A stretch of 64,000 nucleotides of DNA from Rhodanobacter denitrificans (GTDB lineage: Bacteria > Pseudomonadota > Gammaproteobacteria > Xanthomonadales > Rhodanobacteraceae): the NCBI RefSeq assembly GCF_000230695.2, contig NC_020541.1, forward strand, positions 1,426,001 to 1,490,000, given 5' to 3'. Below are positions 34,635 through 44,106 of the stretch, in pieces (the stretch's first letter is position 1; the number at the start of each line of letters is the position of its first letter). The notes under the pieces were generated by a model that was not told where the DNA came from, did not search any database, and saw nothing but the letters and a program-made list of their open reading frames with translations. The position numbers and the translations under genes were made by a program.

Positions 34635-35135
34635 CTATTCGTAATCCACCGCCAGCACGGCGAACCGGGCGACTCCGCCCGGCAGCTCGGCGCTGAATTC
34701 GTCGTCGACGCGCTTCTTCAATACTGCCCGCGCCAGCGGCGAGTCGACGCTGATCCAGCCGCGCCTGGCGTCGATCTCGTCCGGGCCGACGATGCGGTAG
34801 CGGTGGAGCTCGCCGGTGGCGACGTTTTCCAGTTCGATGCAGGCGCCGAAGAACACCGCCTGGCGATCGCCCGGTGCGCCTTCGGCCACCTTCAGCGCGG
34901 GGATGCGCTTGCTGAGGTAGCGCGCGCGGCGGTCGATCTCGCCGAGCTGCTTCTTGCGGTAGGTGTATTCGGCGTTTTCCGAACGGTCGCCCTCGGCGGC
35001 GGCCGCGGCGAGCGCCTTCACCACTTCCGGGCGCAGCACGTGCCACAGCTGGTCGAGCTCGGCCTTCAGCCGCTCGAAACCCGCGCGGGTGACGATCGCG
35101 GTGGAGCCGGGCGAGGGCGGGCGCCAGCGGCTCAT
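34635..35135 (-). CDS. greB: Transcript cleavage factor GreB
   Basis: GreB rescues backtracked RNA polymerase by stimulating transcript cleavage. The 166-residue protein has the N-terminal coiled coil ([14 protein letters not shown]) with the acidic tip [20 protein letters not shown] and a C-terminal FKBP-like domain ([20 protein letters not shown]). The ATG overlaps the stop of the upstream membrane gene by 4 bases. The tip sequence with its conserved acidic residues supports GreB over other Gre-like factors. Confidence 0.93.
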   Translation of the reverse strand: MSRWRPPSPGSTAIVTRAGFERLKAELDQLWHVLRPEVVKALAAAAAEGDRSENAEYTYRKKQLGEIDRRARYLSKRIPALKVAEGAPGDRQAVFFGACIELENVATGELHRYRIVGPDEIDARRGWISVDSPLARAVLKKRVDDEFSAELPGGVARFAVLAVDYE

Positions 35136-36382
35136 GCCGGGCTGGCCAGCTGGCGCCGTTGCGCGTCGATCTCGCTGCACAACGGATGATCCGGCCAGGC
35201 GGCGGCGAGCCGTTCCAGCAGCGCCGCCGCCTCGGCGCGCTGGTCGGCGTGGGCGGCAAGCTGGCGTGCGGCCAGCAGGCCGTAGTGCGGGGCGTGCGGA
35301 TCGCGCGGCCAGTGCGCGAGGTAGCCGCGGCACAGCTGGATGGCGAGCCGGTTCATGCCCAGCCGGGCGGCCAGTTCGGCCAGTTCGCCGCAGGTGCGCG
35401 GGTCGTCCGGCACGAACGCGGCGTCGATGCCGGTGCATTCCTGCAGCACGCCGAGTGCGCGGCGCGATTCCTTCTGGGCGATCAGCGCGGCGATCCAGAT
35501 CTGCCCGTGCACCAGCAAGTCCTCGCGCAGGCCTTGCCGCCGCAGCAGCTCGCGGTAGAGCTGGTGTACCGACGCCAGCGCGGTGCGCTCCTGCAGGCGG
35601 GCGGCCAGTTGGCGCAGCGCCGCCAGCGGGTCGTCGGCGGCGAGCCGGCGCGCCTCGTCGAGCAGGCGGTCGTCGGCGTCCTGGTGGGAAGCGACGACGA
35701 GTTTCTCGGCCTCCGGCTCGAGGCCGAAACGCTCGTGGCGCTGGTGGATCATCGCCCCCATCAGGTGGAAGGCCAGCACGATCAGGTAGGTGTAGGCGAA
35801 GGCGAACAGCGGCAGCGCCAGCAGTCGCGGCAGCAGTGCGGTGGTGACCGAGGCCAGCACGATCAGCAGGCCGAGCAGCAGGTTGATCGCTACGGGAATC
35901 AGGTAGGCGATCCCGAAACCGCCGATGACACGGACCCAGTTCGCCGGGTTGATCGCCAGCGCCAGGTTGCCGTCGAACGCCAGCGACATGTCGATCGCCG
36001 GCAACACCAGGGCGGACAGGATCAATACCGGCCACAGCAGGCGCGGGAAGAACACGATGGCGACCACGCACAGCGCGACCACCAGCAAGTGGATCGCGGT
36101 GAGGCCCCAGCCGCTCGTACTGTTGCCGTCGAAGCCGACATCCGGCGGGTCGGCATAGCCGTTGGCGGTGTGCAGCAGGCAGTCGGCGGCGTAGCGCCAG
36201 GTGGCAGCCCAGACCAGCGCACCGGCCAGCGCGCCGGTCCAGGAAGGCAGCAGGCCGACGTAGTGGATCAGCGCCAGCACCACGCAGGTGGGCAGTGCGG
36301 CGCCGCGCAACGGGTAGCCGAAGCCGGCCGCGAGGCGCTCGCCGAACGGCGTATCGGCGGGAACCACTTCAACGCGCGGCAT
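35132..36382 (-). CDS. Membrane protein with a helical C-terminal domain
   Basis: This 416-residue protein has about six membrane helices in its first 215 residues (for example [20 protein letters not shown] and [20 protein letters not shown]). The cytosolic C-terminal part is made of helices with TPR-like spacing ([39 protein letters not shown]). I do not recognise the family. It overlaps greB by 4 bases and follows the HerA-like gene by 10 bases, so the three appear to form one operon. Confidence 0.72.
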   Translation of the reverse strand: MPRVEVVPADTPFGERLAAGFGYPLRGAALPTCVVLALIHYVGLLPSWTGALAGALVWAATWRYAADCLLHTANGYADPPDVGFDGNSTSGWGLTAIHLLVVALCVVAIVFFPRLLWPVLILSALVLPAIDMSLAFDGNLALAINPANWVRVIGGFGIAYLIPVAINLLLGLLIVLASVTTALLPRLLALPLFAFAYTYLIVLAFHLMGAMIHQRHERFGLEPEAEKLVVASHQDADDRLLDEARRLAADDPLAALRQLAARLQERTALASVHQLYRELLRRQGLREDLLVHGQIWIAALIAQKESRRALGVLQECTGIDAAFVPDDPRTCGELAELAARLGMNRLAIQLCRGYLAHWPRDPHAPHYGLLAARQLAAHADQRAEAAALLERLAAAWPDHPLCSEIDAQRRQLASPA

Positions 36383-36392
36383 CGGCGGCGCC

Positions 36393-37886
36393 TCAGCGCT
36401 TGCCGCCGAAGATGCCGCCCAGCACGCCGCGCAGGATCTGCCGGCCGAGCTGGCTGCCCGCCGTGCGTACCATCTGCTTGCCCATCGTCTCGATCATGCC
36501 CTGGCGCCGCTTGGTGCCGAACAACGCGTCGTGTACGGCGCCGCCCCAACCTGCTTCCTCGGCCTTGCCCGGCGCGCCGGTCGCCGCGGCGTCGGCGCTC
36601 GCCTTGTCGTCGGCGCGTTTGGCCAGCATCTCGGCGGCCGACTCGCGGTTGAGCGGGTTGTCGTACTTGCCGCCCACCGGCGAGCGCTGGCGGATGGTGG
36701 CGCGCTCGGCCTCGCTGATCGCGCCGATGCGGCAGCATGGCGCCGTCACCAGCACCTGCTCCACCGGCGAGGGCACGCCGCCGTTGCCCAGGGTGGAGGC
36801 CAGCGCCTCGCCGACGGCAAGCCTGGTGATCGCCTCGCTGACGTCGAGCTTCGGGTTGGCGACGAAGGTCTCCGCCGCCGCCTTGACCGCCTTCTGGTCG
36901 CGCGGCGTGAACGCACGCAGCGCATGCTGGATGCGGTTGCCGAGCTGGCCCAGGATCACGCCGGGCACGTCGTCGGGGTTCTGCGAACAGAAGTACACGC
37001 CCACGCCCTTGGAGCGGATCAGCCGCACCACCTGTTCCACGCGCTGCAGCAGCGCCGGCGAGGCGTCGTCGAACAGCAGGTGTGCTTCGTCGAAGAAGAA
37101 CACCATCTTCGGCTGGTCGAGGTCGCCCACTTCGGGCAACTGCTCGAACAGCTCGGACAAGAGCCACAGCAGGAAGGTGGAGTACAGCCGCGGCTTGAGG
37201 ATCAGCTGGTCGGCGGCGAGCACGTTGATGATGCCGCGGCCGCTCATGTCCTGGCGCATCAGGTCGGCCAGCTCCAGCGCCGGCTCACCGAAGAACTGGT
37301 CGGCGCCGTCGCTCTCCAGCTTCAGCAGCGCGCGCTGGATCGCCGCGATGCTGGTGGTGCTGATCAGCCCGTACTTCGCCGAGAGCGTCTTGGCGTTGTC
37401 GGCGGCATAGGTGAGCAGGGCGCGCAGGTCGGCCAGGTCGAGCAGCAGCAGGCCCTGCTCGTCGGCGGCCTTGAACACCACCTCCAGCACGCCTTCCTGG
37501 GTGTCGTTCAGTTCCAGCACGCGGCCGAGCAGGGTCGGTCCCATCTCGCTGACGGTCGCGCGCACCGGGTGGCCGAGCTTGCCGTAGATGTCCCAGAACA
37601 CCACTGGGTTCGCCTGCGCCTTCCAGTCGGCGAGCTTGAGCTTGTCCAGCCGCGCCTTGAGCTTGTCGCCCGGCTCGCCGGCAGCCATCGCCAGGCCCGC
37701 CAGGTCGCCCTTGGCGTCGGCCAGGAAGCACGGCACGCCCAGCCGCGAGAAACCTTCGGCCAGCACCATCAGCGAAACGGATTTGCCGGTGCCGGTGGCG
37801 CCGGCGATCATGCCGTGGCGGTTGCCGTAGTGCGGGTCGAGGCTGACGCTGGTGCTGTCGTTGCGGCCGATCAGGATCTCAGTCAT
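36393..37886 (-). CDS. HerA-like ATPase (DUF853 family)
   Basis: This 497-residue ATPase has Walker A AGATGTGKSVSLMVLAEGF near residue 32 and Walker B KMVFFFDEAHLLFDD. The later VGVYFCSQNPDDVPG and LGNRIQHALRAFTPRDQKAV are typical of the DUF853/YjgR family related to HerA and FtsK. The C-terminal tail is glycine- and arginine-rich. YjgR-type proteins have no firmly established function to my knowledge. The start at 37886 fits the domain opening; upstream frame sequence overlaps the opposite gene. Confidence 0.9.
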   Translation of the reverse strand: MTEILIGRNDSTSVSLDPHYGNRHGMIAGATGTGKSVSLMVLAEGFSRLGVPCFLADAKGDLAGLAMAAGEPGDKLKARLDKLKLADWKAQANPVVFWDIYGKLGHPVRATVSEMGPTLLGRVLELNDTQEGVLEVVFKAADEQGLLLLDLADLRALLTYAADNAKTLSAKYGLISTTSIAAIQRALLKLESDGADQFFGEPALELADLMRQDMSGRGIINVLAADQLILKPRLYSTFLLWLLSELFEQLPEVGDLDQPKMVFFFDEAHLLFDDASPALLQRVEQVVRLIRSKGVGVYFCSQNPDDVPGVILGQLGNRIQHALRAFTPRDQKAVKAAAETFVANPKLDVSEAITRLAVGEALASTLGNGGVPSPVEQVLVTAPCCRIGAISEAERATIRQRSPVGGKYDNPLNRESAAEMLAKRADDKASADAAATGAPGKAEEAGWGGAVHDALFGTKRRQGMIETMGKQMVRTAGSQLGRQILRGVLGGIFGGKR

Positions 37887-38004
37887 GGCGTTCCATCCAT
37901 TGCAGGTCAAGCGATTGTAACCAAGCCGGCGACGCTGTCGCGGCGCGTTGAGTCGAAGCCTTGCGCCCGCTATGGTGGGCGTTTTCCGCAGGTAGAAGTT
38001 CGTG

Positions 38005-39483
38005 ATGCCGTCGTGTTCCGTTGTGCGTACCCTGCGTCTGGCTCCGCTGGCCGTCGCGATCAGTCTGCTGGCCGCCTGTGCCAGCACCGGCGGCGCCAGG
38101 CCGGCCACCCCGCTCGACACGCTGTACGGCGAACTCGACCAGGCCAGCAAGGGCTACGAGACCGCCCTGCAGCAATCGCGCGAAGGCGACCTGCAGGCCT
38201 CGCGGCTGAGCCTGACCCACTCGCTGGATCGCCTGAAGGAGGCGTCGGCACGTTGCGGCAATACTGCCGGCTGCGATCCGCAGCGGTTCTTCTCCGCGTT
38301 CGACCACCTGCTGCGCCTGAAGGACGGCGATTTCGGCAGCGGCCAGGATCTGGACAGCGACGTCGATCCAGCGCAGGCTGCGCTGGCCACCGGCAGCACC
38401 GGTGCCGCCAGCCTGCCGCAGGCGCAGCGCAGCGTGACCCTGCTGCACGGGCAGAAGCTGTCGCAGCTGATCGCGATGAACGGGCCGGTGAAGGCGGCGC
38501 TGGAGATGTGGCTGACCCAGTGGCGCCCGCAGTTGATGGATGCCTGGGTCAACTACCAGTACCTGCGTTACCAGATGTGGCCGCAGTACCAGAAGGCGGA
38601 CCTGCCCGAGGCGCTGCTGTTCGGCATCATGGCCAAGGAATCCGGCGGCAAGGTGCACGCCGTGTCGCGCTCGGGCGCGTCGGGGCCGCTGCAGTTCATG
38701 TACGCCACCGGCATGCGCTTCGGCCTGGGCAGCGACAGCGGCTTCGACTTGCGCTTCGATCCGGCCGCCTCGGCGCGGGCGAACGCGGAGTACATCAACG
38801 AGCAGTTGCGCGTCTTCAACGACAACCTCGAACTCGCGCTCGGCGCCTACAACGGCGGCGAAGGGCGCATGCGCCGCACGGTCGGCGACGATACCGCGGT
38901 GAGCTTCTACGACCCGCGCATCTACGACCAGCTGTCGCAGGAAACCCGCGACTACGTGCCGGCGGTGCTCGCCGCGGCGTGGCTGTTCCAGCATCCGGAC
39001 AGCTACAACCTGCGCTTCCCGAAGGTCGACGGTGCGCCCGGTACGGTCACCCTGCAGCGGCCGGCCTCGTTGTCGGAGCTGACTGTCTGCCTGGGCTCGG
39101 CCGGCGGAATGAGGGATGGCTGGTTCCGCACCCTGCGCAACCTCAACCCACGGCTGGACCCGCAGGTGACCCAGCCGGTCGGCACGCCGCTGCAGTTGCC
39201 GAAGCTGCTGGAGCGCGCCTACGCCACGCGCTGCGTCGATGGCCCATGGCCGATCCTCGCCGGCGACCTGCACCGCGCGGTGGTGCCGGTGGTGGCGGCC
39301 CCGGTGGCGCCGGTGCCGGTGCCGAGGGGCACCCGCCGCTACACCGTTCGCCGGGGCGACACGCTGATCAGCATCGTGCGCAAGCTGCATTGCTCCAGCG
39401 TGCAGGAAGTCGCCGAATCGAACGGGCTGAAGCATCACCGCATCAGCATCGGGCAGACCTTGAAGCTGCCGGTCTGCCGCTGA
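38005..39483 (+). CDS. mltD: Membrane-bound lytic transglycosylase D
   Basis: MltD cleaves peptidoglycan strands at the outer membrane inner face. The 492-residue protein has a lipoprotein signal (lipobox LLAAC, cysteine near residue 28) and an SLT domain with the catalytic glutamate in AKESGGKVHAVSRSGASGPL. Next come LALGAYNGGEGRMRR and one LysM repeat at the C-terminus (YTVRRGDTLISIVRKLHCSS, ending IGQTLKLPVCR). Only one LysM is visible; many MltD proteins have two. It may start at 38002 (GTG) one codon earlier. Confidence 0.94.
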   Translation: MPSCSVVRTLRLAPLAVAISLLAACASTGGARPATPLDTLYGELDQASKGYETALQQSREGDLQASRLSLTHSLDRLKEASARCGNTAGCDPQRFFSAFDHLLRLKDGDFGSGQDLDSDVDPAQAALATGSTGAASLPQAQRSVTLLHGQKLSQLIAMNGPVKAALEMWLTQWRPQLMDAWVNYQYLRYQMWPQYQKADLPEALLFGIMAKESGGKVHAVSRSGASGPLQFMYATGMRFGLGSDSGFDLRFDPAASARANAEYINEQLRVFNDNLELALGAYNGGEGRMRRTVGDDTAVSFYDPRIYDQLSQETRDYVPAVLAAAWLFQHPDSYNLRFPKVDGAPGTVTLQRPASLSELTVCLGSAGGMRDGWFRTLRNLNPRLDPQVTQPVGTPLQLPKLLERAYATRCVDGPWPILAGDLHRAVVPVVAAPVAPVPVPRGTRRYTVRRGDTLISIVRKLHCSSVQEVAESNGLKHHRISIGQTLKLPVCR

Positions 39484-39505
39484 TCCGCTGCCGCGCCGTA
39501 CGCCT

Positions 39506-39955
39506 TCAGGCGACGGCGCTTTCCTGCACCCAGCTGTTGCCGTTGTGGTTGCCGGCGGTGCCGGCGCCGTGAACTTCCTTCAGTTCGCGCAGCAGTTGCA
39601 TCAGCTGGCGGTGCTGCGGCTGCAGGCTGGCGTGCGGGGAGTTCTTGGTTTCGTGATAGGCCACGGCCAGCCACAGCGCGATGCCGCGCAGCGCCACTTC
39701 GGCGTTGTTCGAACACGCGCGCTCGTAACCCGCCTCGGTGCCCTGACCCCAGGGCAGGTAGCGCGCTTCCGGCGCGGTGCCGTATAGGTGGGGGAAGTCG
39801 CTGCGCGAGGCTTGCCCGATCTCGCGCAGGGTGAGCGTGCCCAGGCGCTCGCGGCTGCGCTTGGGCAGGGCGCGCACGCTGCGTTCGATGTCGCGGAACT
39901 GCCGGCCCAACCGGCGCGCGCGCATCATCACGAGGAACGGAGTGAGTATTTGCAT
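39506..39955 (-). CDS. Conserved hypothetical protein
   Basis: This 149-residue protein has no recognisable domain. A hydrophobic start (ILTPFLVMMRARRLG) is followed by a charged region and a helical stretch (VALRGIALWLAVAYHETKNS, then LMQLLRELKEVHGAGTAGNH). AGGGGAT precedes the ATG. It is convergent with mltD. Codon use is like the core genes, so it is likely real; the function is unknown. Confidence 0.65.
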   Translation of the reverse strand: MQILTPFLVMMRARRLGRQFRDIERSVRALPKRSRERLGTLTLREIGQASRSDFPHLYGTAPEARYLPWGQGTEAGYERACSNNAEVALRGIALWLAVAYHETKNSPHASLQPQHRQLMQLLRELKEVHGAGTAGNHNGNSWVQESAVA

Positions 39956-40086
39956 GGGATCCCCTTCGGCGCTGGAGTTTCGCGGCGCGCAGTGCGGGCG
40001 GCGAAGCCAGGAGCGTAGCGAAGCGATCGCTGCAATAGCGCCTAGGACGTCACAAAATGACGCACGGCGTCAGTTTGGGGCGATGC

Positions 40087-40938
40087 TCAGCGGCGTTCCA
40101 GCCGTTGCCCCAGCCGTTGGCCCACCTGCACGGCCTGCTGCGGCTGCAGGGCGTCCAGCTCGGCCGCGCCCTCGGGCAGCAGCAGGATCACGGTGGAACC
40201 CATGTTGAAGCGCGCCATCTCGGCGAAGCGTTCCAGCGTGACGTGCTGGCCGGCGAACGACTTGCGCCGGATCGACGACGCGTACGGCGGGATCACCAGG
40301 CCGTCCCACACGGTGGCCACCGAGGAGACCAGGATCGCGCCCACCATCACCACCACGAACGGGCCGTGTCCGCCCTCGAAGTGGCAGACCAGCCGCTCGT
40401 TGCGGGCGAACAGCCGCGGGATCGCCGCGACCGCGAACGGCGCCACGCTGAAGATGCGCCCGGGCACGTGCACGGTTTCCTTCAGCGTGCCTTTCAGCGG
40501 CATGTGCACGCGGTGGTAGTCGCGCGGCGACAGGTAGACGGTGACGAAGCGGCCGTTGCGGTACGGCGCGGCGGCGGTCTCGTCGCCGCCGAGCAGTTCG
40601 GCGGCGGTGTATTCCTGCCCCTTCGCCTGGAAGATGCGCCCGTCGACGATCGTGCCGGCCTGGCTGATACGGCCGTCGGCCGGCGAGAGCAGGGCGGTCG
40701 GGTCGGCATCGGCCTGGCGTGCGCCGGGCTTGAGCTTGCGCGTGAAGAACGCATTGAAATGCTGGTAGGCCAGCGGGTCGGGCTGCGCCGCCTCGGCCAT
40801 GTTCACGTCGTAGTTGCGCACGATGGTGGCGATCAGCCAGTTCTTCCACGGCGCGAAGGTCCAGCGCGTGGCCCAGTAGACCACTCGCGACAGCGCGCGG
40901 TGCGGCAGGATGTACTGCAGGAATACGTTGAAAGTCAT
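40087..40938 (-). CDS. psd: Phosphatidylserine decarboxylase
   Basis: Psd makes phosphatidylethanolamine by decarboxylating phosphatidylserine at the inner membrane. The 283-residue proenzyme has [14 protein letters not shown], the conserved histidine in [12 protein letters not shown] and the self-cleavage site [11 protein letters not shown] near residue 250, where the serine becomes the pyruvoyl group. The usual LGST is MGST here. The ATG at 40938 starts the conserved opening [19 protein letters not shown]. It diverges from prmB. Confidence 0.95.
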   Translation of the reverse strand: MTFNVFLQYILPHRALSRVVYWATRWTFAPWKNWLIATIVRNYDVNMAEAAQPDPLAYQHFNAFFTRKLKPGARQADADPTALLSPADGRISQAGTIVDGRIFQAKGQEYTAAELLGGDETAAAPYRNGRFVTVYLSPRDYHRVHMPLKGTLKETVHVPGRIFSVAPFAVAAIPRLFARNERLVCHFEGGHGPFVVVMVGAILVSSVATVWDGLVIPPYASSIRRKSFAGQHVTLERFAEMARFNMGSTVILLLPEGAAELDALQPQQAVQVGQRLGQRLERR

Positions 40939-40974
40939 CCGCCCAGTATACGGGGTGGACACCGCTGCAGGCCT

Positions 40975-40980
40975 TATAAT
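40975..40980 (+). promoter_or_regulatory. Candidate -10 box of prmB
   Basis: A perfect TATAAT lies 32 bases before the GTG start of prmB. It overlaps an in-frame ATG (40979), which argues against that ATG as the start. No convincing -35 hexamer is seen. Confidence 0.45.
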
Positions 40981-41011
40981 GACCGGCCAATCCGCCGCAC
41001 CCTGGATCGCA

Positions 41012-41938
41012 GTGACCGCCGAGCTCGCCACCATCATCGACTTCATCCGCTACGGTGCCAGCCGCTTTTCGGCCGCCGGGCTCACCTTCGGCCACAGCCA
41101 CGACAACCCGATCGACGAGGCCACCCATCTGGTGCTGGCCAGCCTGCACCTGCCGCCGGACATTCCGCCGGCGTACGGCGCCGGCCGGCTCACCGCGGCC
41201 GAGCGCGCGAACGTGCTGGCGTTGATCGAGCGCCGCGTCAGCGAGCGCCTGCCGGTGGCCTACCTGGTCGGCGAAACCTGGTTCGCCGGGCTGAAGTTCA
41301 AGAGCGACCGCCGCGCGCTGGTGCCGCGTTCGCCGATCGCCGAGCTGATCGAGTCGGGCTTCGCGCCGTGGCTGGACGAGCGCCACATCGAGCGCGCGCT
41401 GGACCTGTGCACCGGCTCGGGCTGCATCGGCATCGCGATGGCCGAGTACAACCCCGAGTGGCTGGTCGACATCGTCGACATCAGCGACGAGGCGCTGTCG
41501 CTGGCGCGCGAAAACATCGCCTTCCAGCACGTCGAGGGCCGCGTCGAGGCGATCCGCTCCGACCTGTTCGCCGGCGTGGCCGGGCGCAAGTACGACCTGA
41601 TCGTCTCCAACCCGCCGTACGTCACCGAGGACGAATACGCCGCGCTGCCCGGCGAGTACGCGCACGAACCGAAGCTGGGCCTGACCTCCGGCGTGGACGG
41701 CCTGGACCTGTGCCTGCGCATGCTGGACGAGGCGGCCGACCATCTCACCGACGACGGCCTGTTGATCGTCGAGGTGGGCGAGAGCGAGCACGCGCTGGCC
41801 GCGTTGCTGCCGGAAGTGCCGTTCGTGTGGATCGAGTTCAAGGTCGGCCCGATGGGCGTGTTCGCGCTGGAGCGGCGCGACCTGGTCGAGCACGCGGCGG
41901 CGATCCGCGCGGCGGCGGCCGCGCGTCGCCCGGGCTGA
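41012..41938 (+). CDS. prmB: Ribosomal protein L3 glutamine methyltransferase
   Basis: PrmB methylates a glutamine of ribosomal protein L3. The 308-residue enzyme has an N-terminal helical domain ([20 protein letters not shown]) and SAM motif [21 protein letters not shown]. The catalytic motif is [15 protein letters not shown], shared with the glutamine methyltransferases PrmB/PrmC. GTG 41012 matches the start of known PrmB proteins. The acetyltransferase gene follows after 3 bases. Confidence 0.93.
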   Translation: MTAELATIIDFIRYGASRFSAAGLTFGHSHDNPIDEATHLVLASLHLPPDIPPAYGAGRLTAAERANVLALIERRVSERLPVAYLVGETWFAGLKFKSDRRALVPRSPIAELIESGFAPWLDERHIERALDLCTGSGCIGIAMAEYNPEWLVDIVDISDEALSLARENIAFQHVEGRVEAIRSDLFAGVAGRKYDLIVSNPPYVTEDEYAALPGEYAHEPKLGLTSGVDGLDLCLRMLDEAADHLTDDGLLIVEVGESEHALAALLPEVPFVWIEFKVGPMGVFALERRDLVEHAAAIRAAAAARRPG

Positions 41939-41941
41939 GCG

Positions 41942-42478
41942 ATGGAGCTGGTCACGGCGCGATTGCGGATCGACGCGTTGCGTCCGGCCGATGCCGAGGC
42001 ACTGTTCGCCTGTCGCGCCGATCCCGCGGTGGCCCGCTACCAGGGCTGGTGTCCGGCCGACGTCGCCGCCGCTCGCGGGTTCATCGTCACACAGCCGCTG
42101 CAGCCTGCACATGGCTGGTTCCAGCGCGCGATCCGCCTGCGTGAAAACGGCCGGCTGATCGGCGACCTCGGCCTGAACCTGCCCGAGGATGCCAGGGCAT
42201 CGGTCGAGTTCGGCATCAGCATCGCGCCGGCCGGGCAGGGCCGCGGCTACGCCGGCGAGGCGGTGCGTGCGCTGTTCGAGCAGGCGTTCGGCGCGTGGGG
42301 CCGGCACCGCGTCCAGGCCTCGGCCGACCCGCGCAACCTGGCCTGCGTGGCGCTGCTGCGCGCGCTGGGCATGCGCCAGGAGGCCCATCACCGCGAGAGC
42401 CTGTGGTTGCGCGGCGAATGGGTCGACGACGTGGTGTTCGCCCTGTTGGCCCGCGAGTGGCTGGCGCCCCCACCGTAG
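41942..42478 (+). CDS. GNAT acetyltransferase (RimJ/RimL type)
   Basis: This 178-residue protein has the GNAT fold: ELVTARLRIDALRPADAEAL at the start, the strand GDLGLNLPEDARASVEFGIS and the acetyl-CoA loop PAGQGRGYAGEAVRALFEQA, then NLACVALLRALGMRQE. It may acetylate protein N-termini, amines or antibiotics. The last codons PPP precede a TAG that belongs to the REP element (CACCGTAGGAGC), so its end may be repeat-derived, as for the reductase at 28191. It starts 3 bases after prmB. Confidence 0.88.
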   Translation: MELVTARLRIDALRPADAEALFACRADPAVARYQGWCPADVAAARGFIVTQPLQPAHGWFQRAIRLRENGRLIGDLGLNLPEDARASVEFGISIAPAGQGRGYAGEAVRALFEQAFGAWGRHRVQASADPRNLACVALLRALGMRQEAHHRESLWLRGEWVDDVVFALLAREWLAPPP

Positions 42479-42560
42479 GAGCCCGCTGGCGGGCGATGCT
42501 TTTGTTCTGAATCTCCACCAGGCATCAAGACAAGAGCATCGCCCGCCAGCGGGCTCCTAC
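42475..42560. repeat. REP-type inverted pair (copy 2)
   Basis: Arms 42475-42500 and 42535-42560 are perfect 26-base reverse complements around a 34-base loop. The core TAGGAGCCCGCTGGCGGGCG differs from copy 1 mainly at the hairpin tip (TGG for TCG), and the change is mirrored in the other arm, so pairing is kept. It lies between the acetyltransferase gene and aroC. Confidence 0.9.
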
Positions 42561-42606
42561 CGGAGGCCACTGCCGGTATGCTTCGATCTTTAGTCCCGGA
42601 TGTCCC

Positions 42607-43695
42607 ATGTCCAGCAATTCCTTCGGCAAACTGTTCACCGTCACCACCTTCGGCGAAAGCCATGGGCCGGCGATCGGCTGCGTGATCGACGGCTGCCCGC
42701 CGGGGCTGGCGATCAGTGCCGAGGAATTCCGCAGCGACCTCGATCGCCGCGCCACCGGCCGCAGCCGCTACACCTCGCAGCGGCACGAGGCGGACGAGGT
42801 GGAAATTCTTTCCGGCGTGTATGAAGGCAAGACCACCGGTACACCGATCGCGCTGCTGATCCGCAACACCGACCAGCGCAGCAAGGACTACGGCGACATC
42901 GCGTCGAGCTTCCGTCCCGGTCACGCCGACTACACCTACTGGCAGAAGTACGGCATTCGCGATCCGCGCGGCGGCGGGCGTTCCTCGGCGCGCGAGACCA
43001 CCATGCGCGTGGCTGCGGCCGTGCTCGCCAAGAAGTGGCTGGCCGAGCACCACGGTGTGCGCGTGCGCGGCTACCTGGCGCAGATCGGCGAGGTCGTGCC
43101 GGATGCGTTCGACTGGGACGCGGTGGAGCAGAACCCGTTCTTCTGGCCCGATGCGGACCAGGTGCCGGCGCTGGAGACCTACATCAACGCGCTGCGCAAG
43201 TCCGGCGACTCGGTCGGTGCGCGCGTCGACGTGGTCGCCGACGGCGTGCCGCCGGGTTGGGGCGAACCGATCTACGGCAAGCTCGACGGCGACCTGGCCA
43301 GTGCGCTGATGTCGATCAACGCGGTCAAGGGCGTGGAGATCGGCGACGGCTTCGCTGCGGTCGCGCAGCGCGGCAGCGAGCATCGCGACGAGATGAACAT
43401 GGACGGCTTTGCGTCCAATCACGCCGGCGGCATCCTCGGCGGCATCAGCAGCGGCCAGCCGGTGGTCGCCTCGATCGCGCTGAAGCCGACTTCCAGCATC
43501 CTGATCCCCGGCCGCAGCGTGAACCTGGCCGGGGAACCTGTGGAAGTGGTGACCAAGGGTCGTCACGATCCCTGCGTCGGCATCCGCGCCACCCCGATCG
43601 CCGAGGCGATGGTGGCGCTGGTGCTGATCGACCATGCGCTGCGCCACCGTGCCCAGTGCGGCGACGTGGGGGCGGTGGCGCCGCGCATTCCGTGA
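42607..43695 (+). CDS. aroC: Chorismate synthase
   Basis: AroC converts EPSP to chorismate, the branch point for aromatic amino acids. The 362-residue enzyme has the signatures [19 protein letters not shown] near residue 15, [15 protein letters not shown] and [20 protein letters not shown]. The C-terminal [17 protein letters not shown] matches as well. All are typical of the flavin-dependent bacterial enzyme. It begins just after the second REP element. Confidence 0.97.
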   Translation: MSSNSFGKLFTVTTFGESHGPAIGCVIDGCPPGLAISAEEFRSDLDRRATGRSRYTSQRHEADEVEILSGVYEGKTTGTPIALLIRNTDQRSKDYGDIASSFRPGHADYTYWQKYGIRDPRGGGRSSARETTMRVAAAVLAKKWLAEHHGVRVRGYLAQIGEVVPDAFDWDAVEQNPFFWPDADQVPALETYINALRKSGDSVGARVDVVADGVPPGWGEPIYGKLDGDLASALMSINAVKGVEIGDGFAAVAQRGSEHRDEMNMDGFASNHAGGILGGISSGQPVVASIALKPTSSILIPGRSVNLAGEPVEVVTKGRHDPCVGIRATPIAEAMVALVLIDHALRHRAQCGDVGAVAPRIP

Positions 43696-43726
43696 TGAAT
43701 CGACTATCGCAACCGGACCCGTGCCG

Positions 43727-44065
43727 ATGACCGACAAGCCCCGCGTCTGGGTTTCGCGCTCCACCTTCCCGGGCATCGTCGCGCGGCTCGAACCGCACTT
43801 CGAGGTGACGGTCGAGCCGGAGGAACGCAAGTTCAGTCCCTCCGAGCTGGCGGCCGGGCTGGACGTGTTCGAAGGCGAGCCGGCGCTGCATCCGGGCCTG
43901 CTCGAACTGGACAACGTCGTGCTCAGCCCGCATATCGCCAGCGCCAGCACCGAAACGCGCCGTGCGATGACCGCCCTGGCCGTGGACAATGTGCTGGCGC
44001 TGTTCGGCCATGGTCCGCAGGCCGGGCGGCCACCCACGATCCTCAATCCCAACGTGCTGGCCTGA
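43727..44065 (+). pseudogene. D-2-hydroxyacid dehydrogenase with a large in-frame deletion
   Basis: The 112-residue frame starts like a GhrB-type D-2-hydroxyacid dehydrogenase ([20 protein letters not shown]). After residue 40 it jumps to the family C-terminus ([20 protein letters not shown], then [20 protein letters not shown]). About 200 residues, including the NAD-binding Rossmann fold and most catalytic residues, are missing. The frame is kept and the ATG is intact, so a short protein may be made, but it cannot be an active dehydrogenase. Short G/C-rich homology (GCGGCCGG) may have mediated the loss. Confidence 0.8.
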
Positions 44066-44106
44066 CCGCCGGCACGGCTTTCCACCCTGAGCGAAGAACA
44101 CCACCC

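Noticed and set aside
36531..39572. About 1000-codon plus-strand frame opposite the HerA-like gene and continuing through mltD in another frame
   Set aside because: The minus-strand ATPase and plus-strand mltD frames carry clear motifs; this frame has none and is a by-product of high G/C content.
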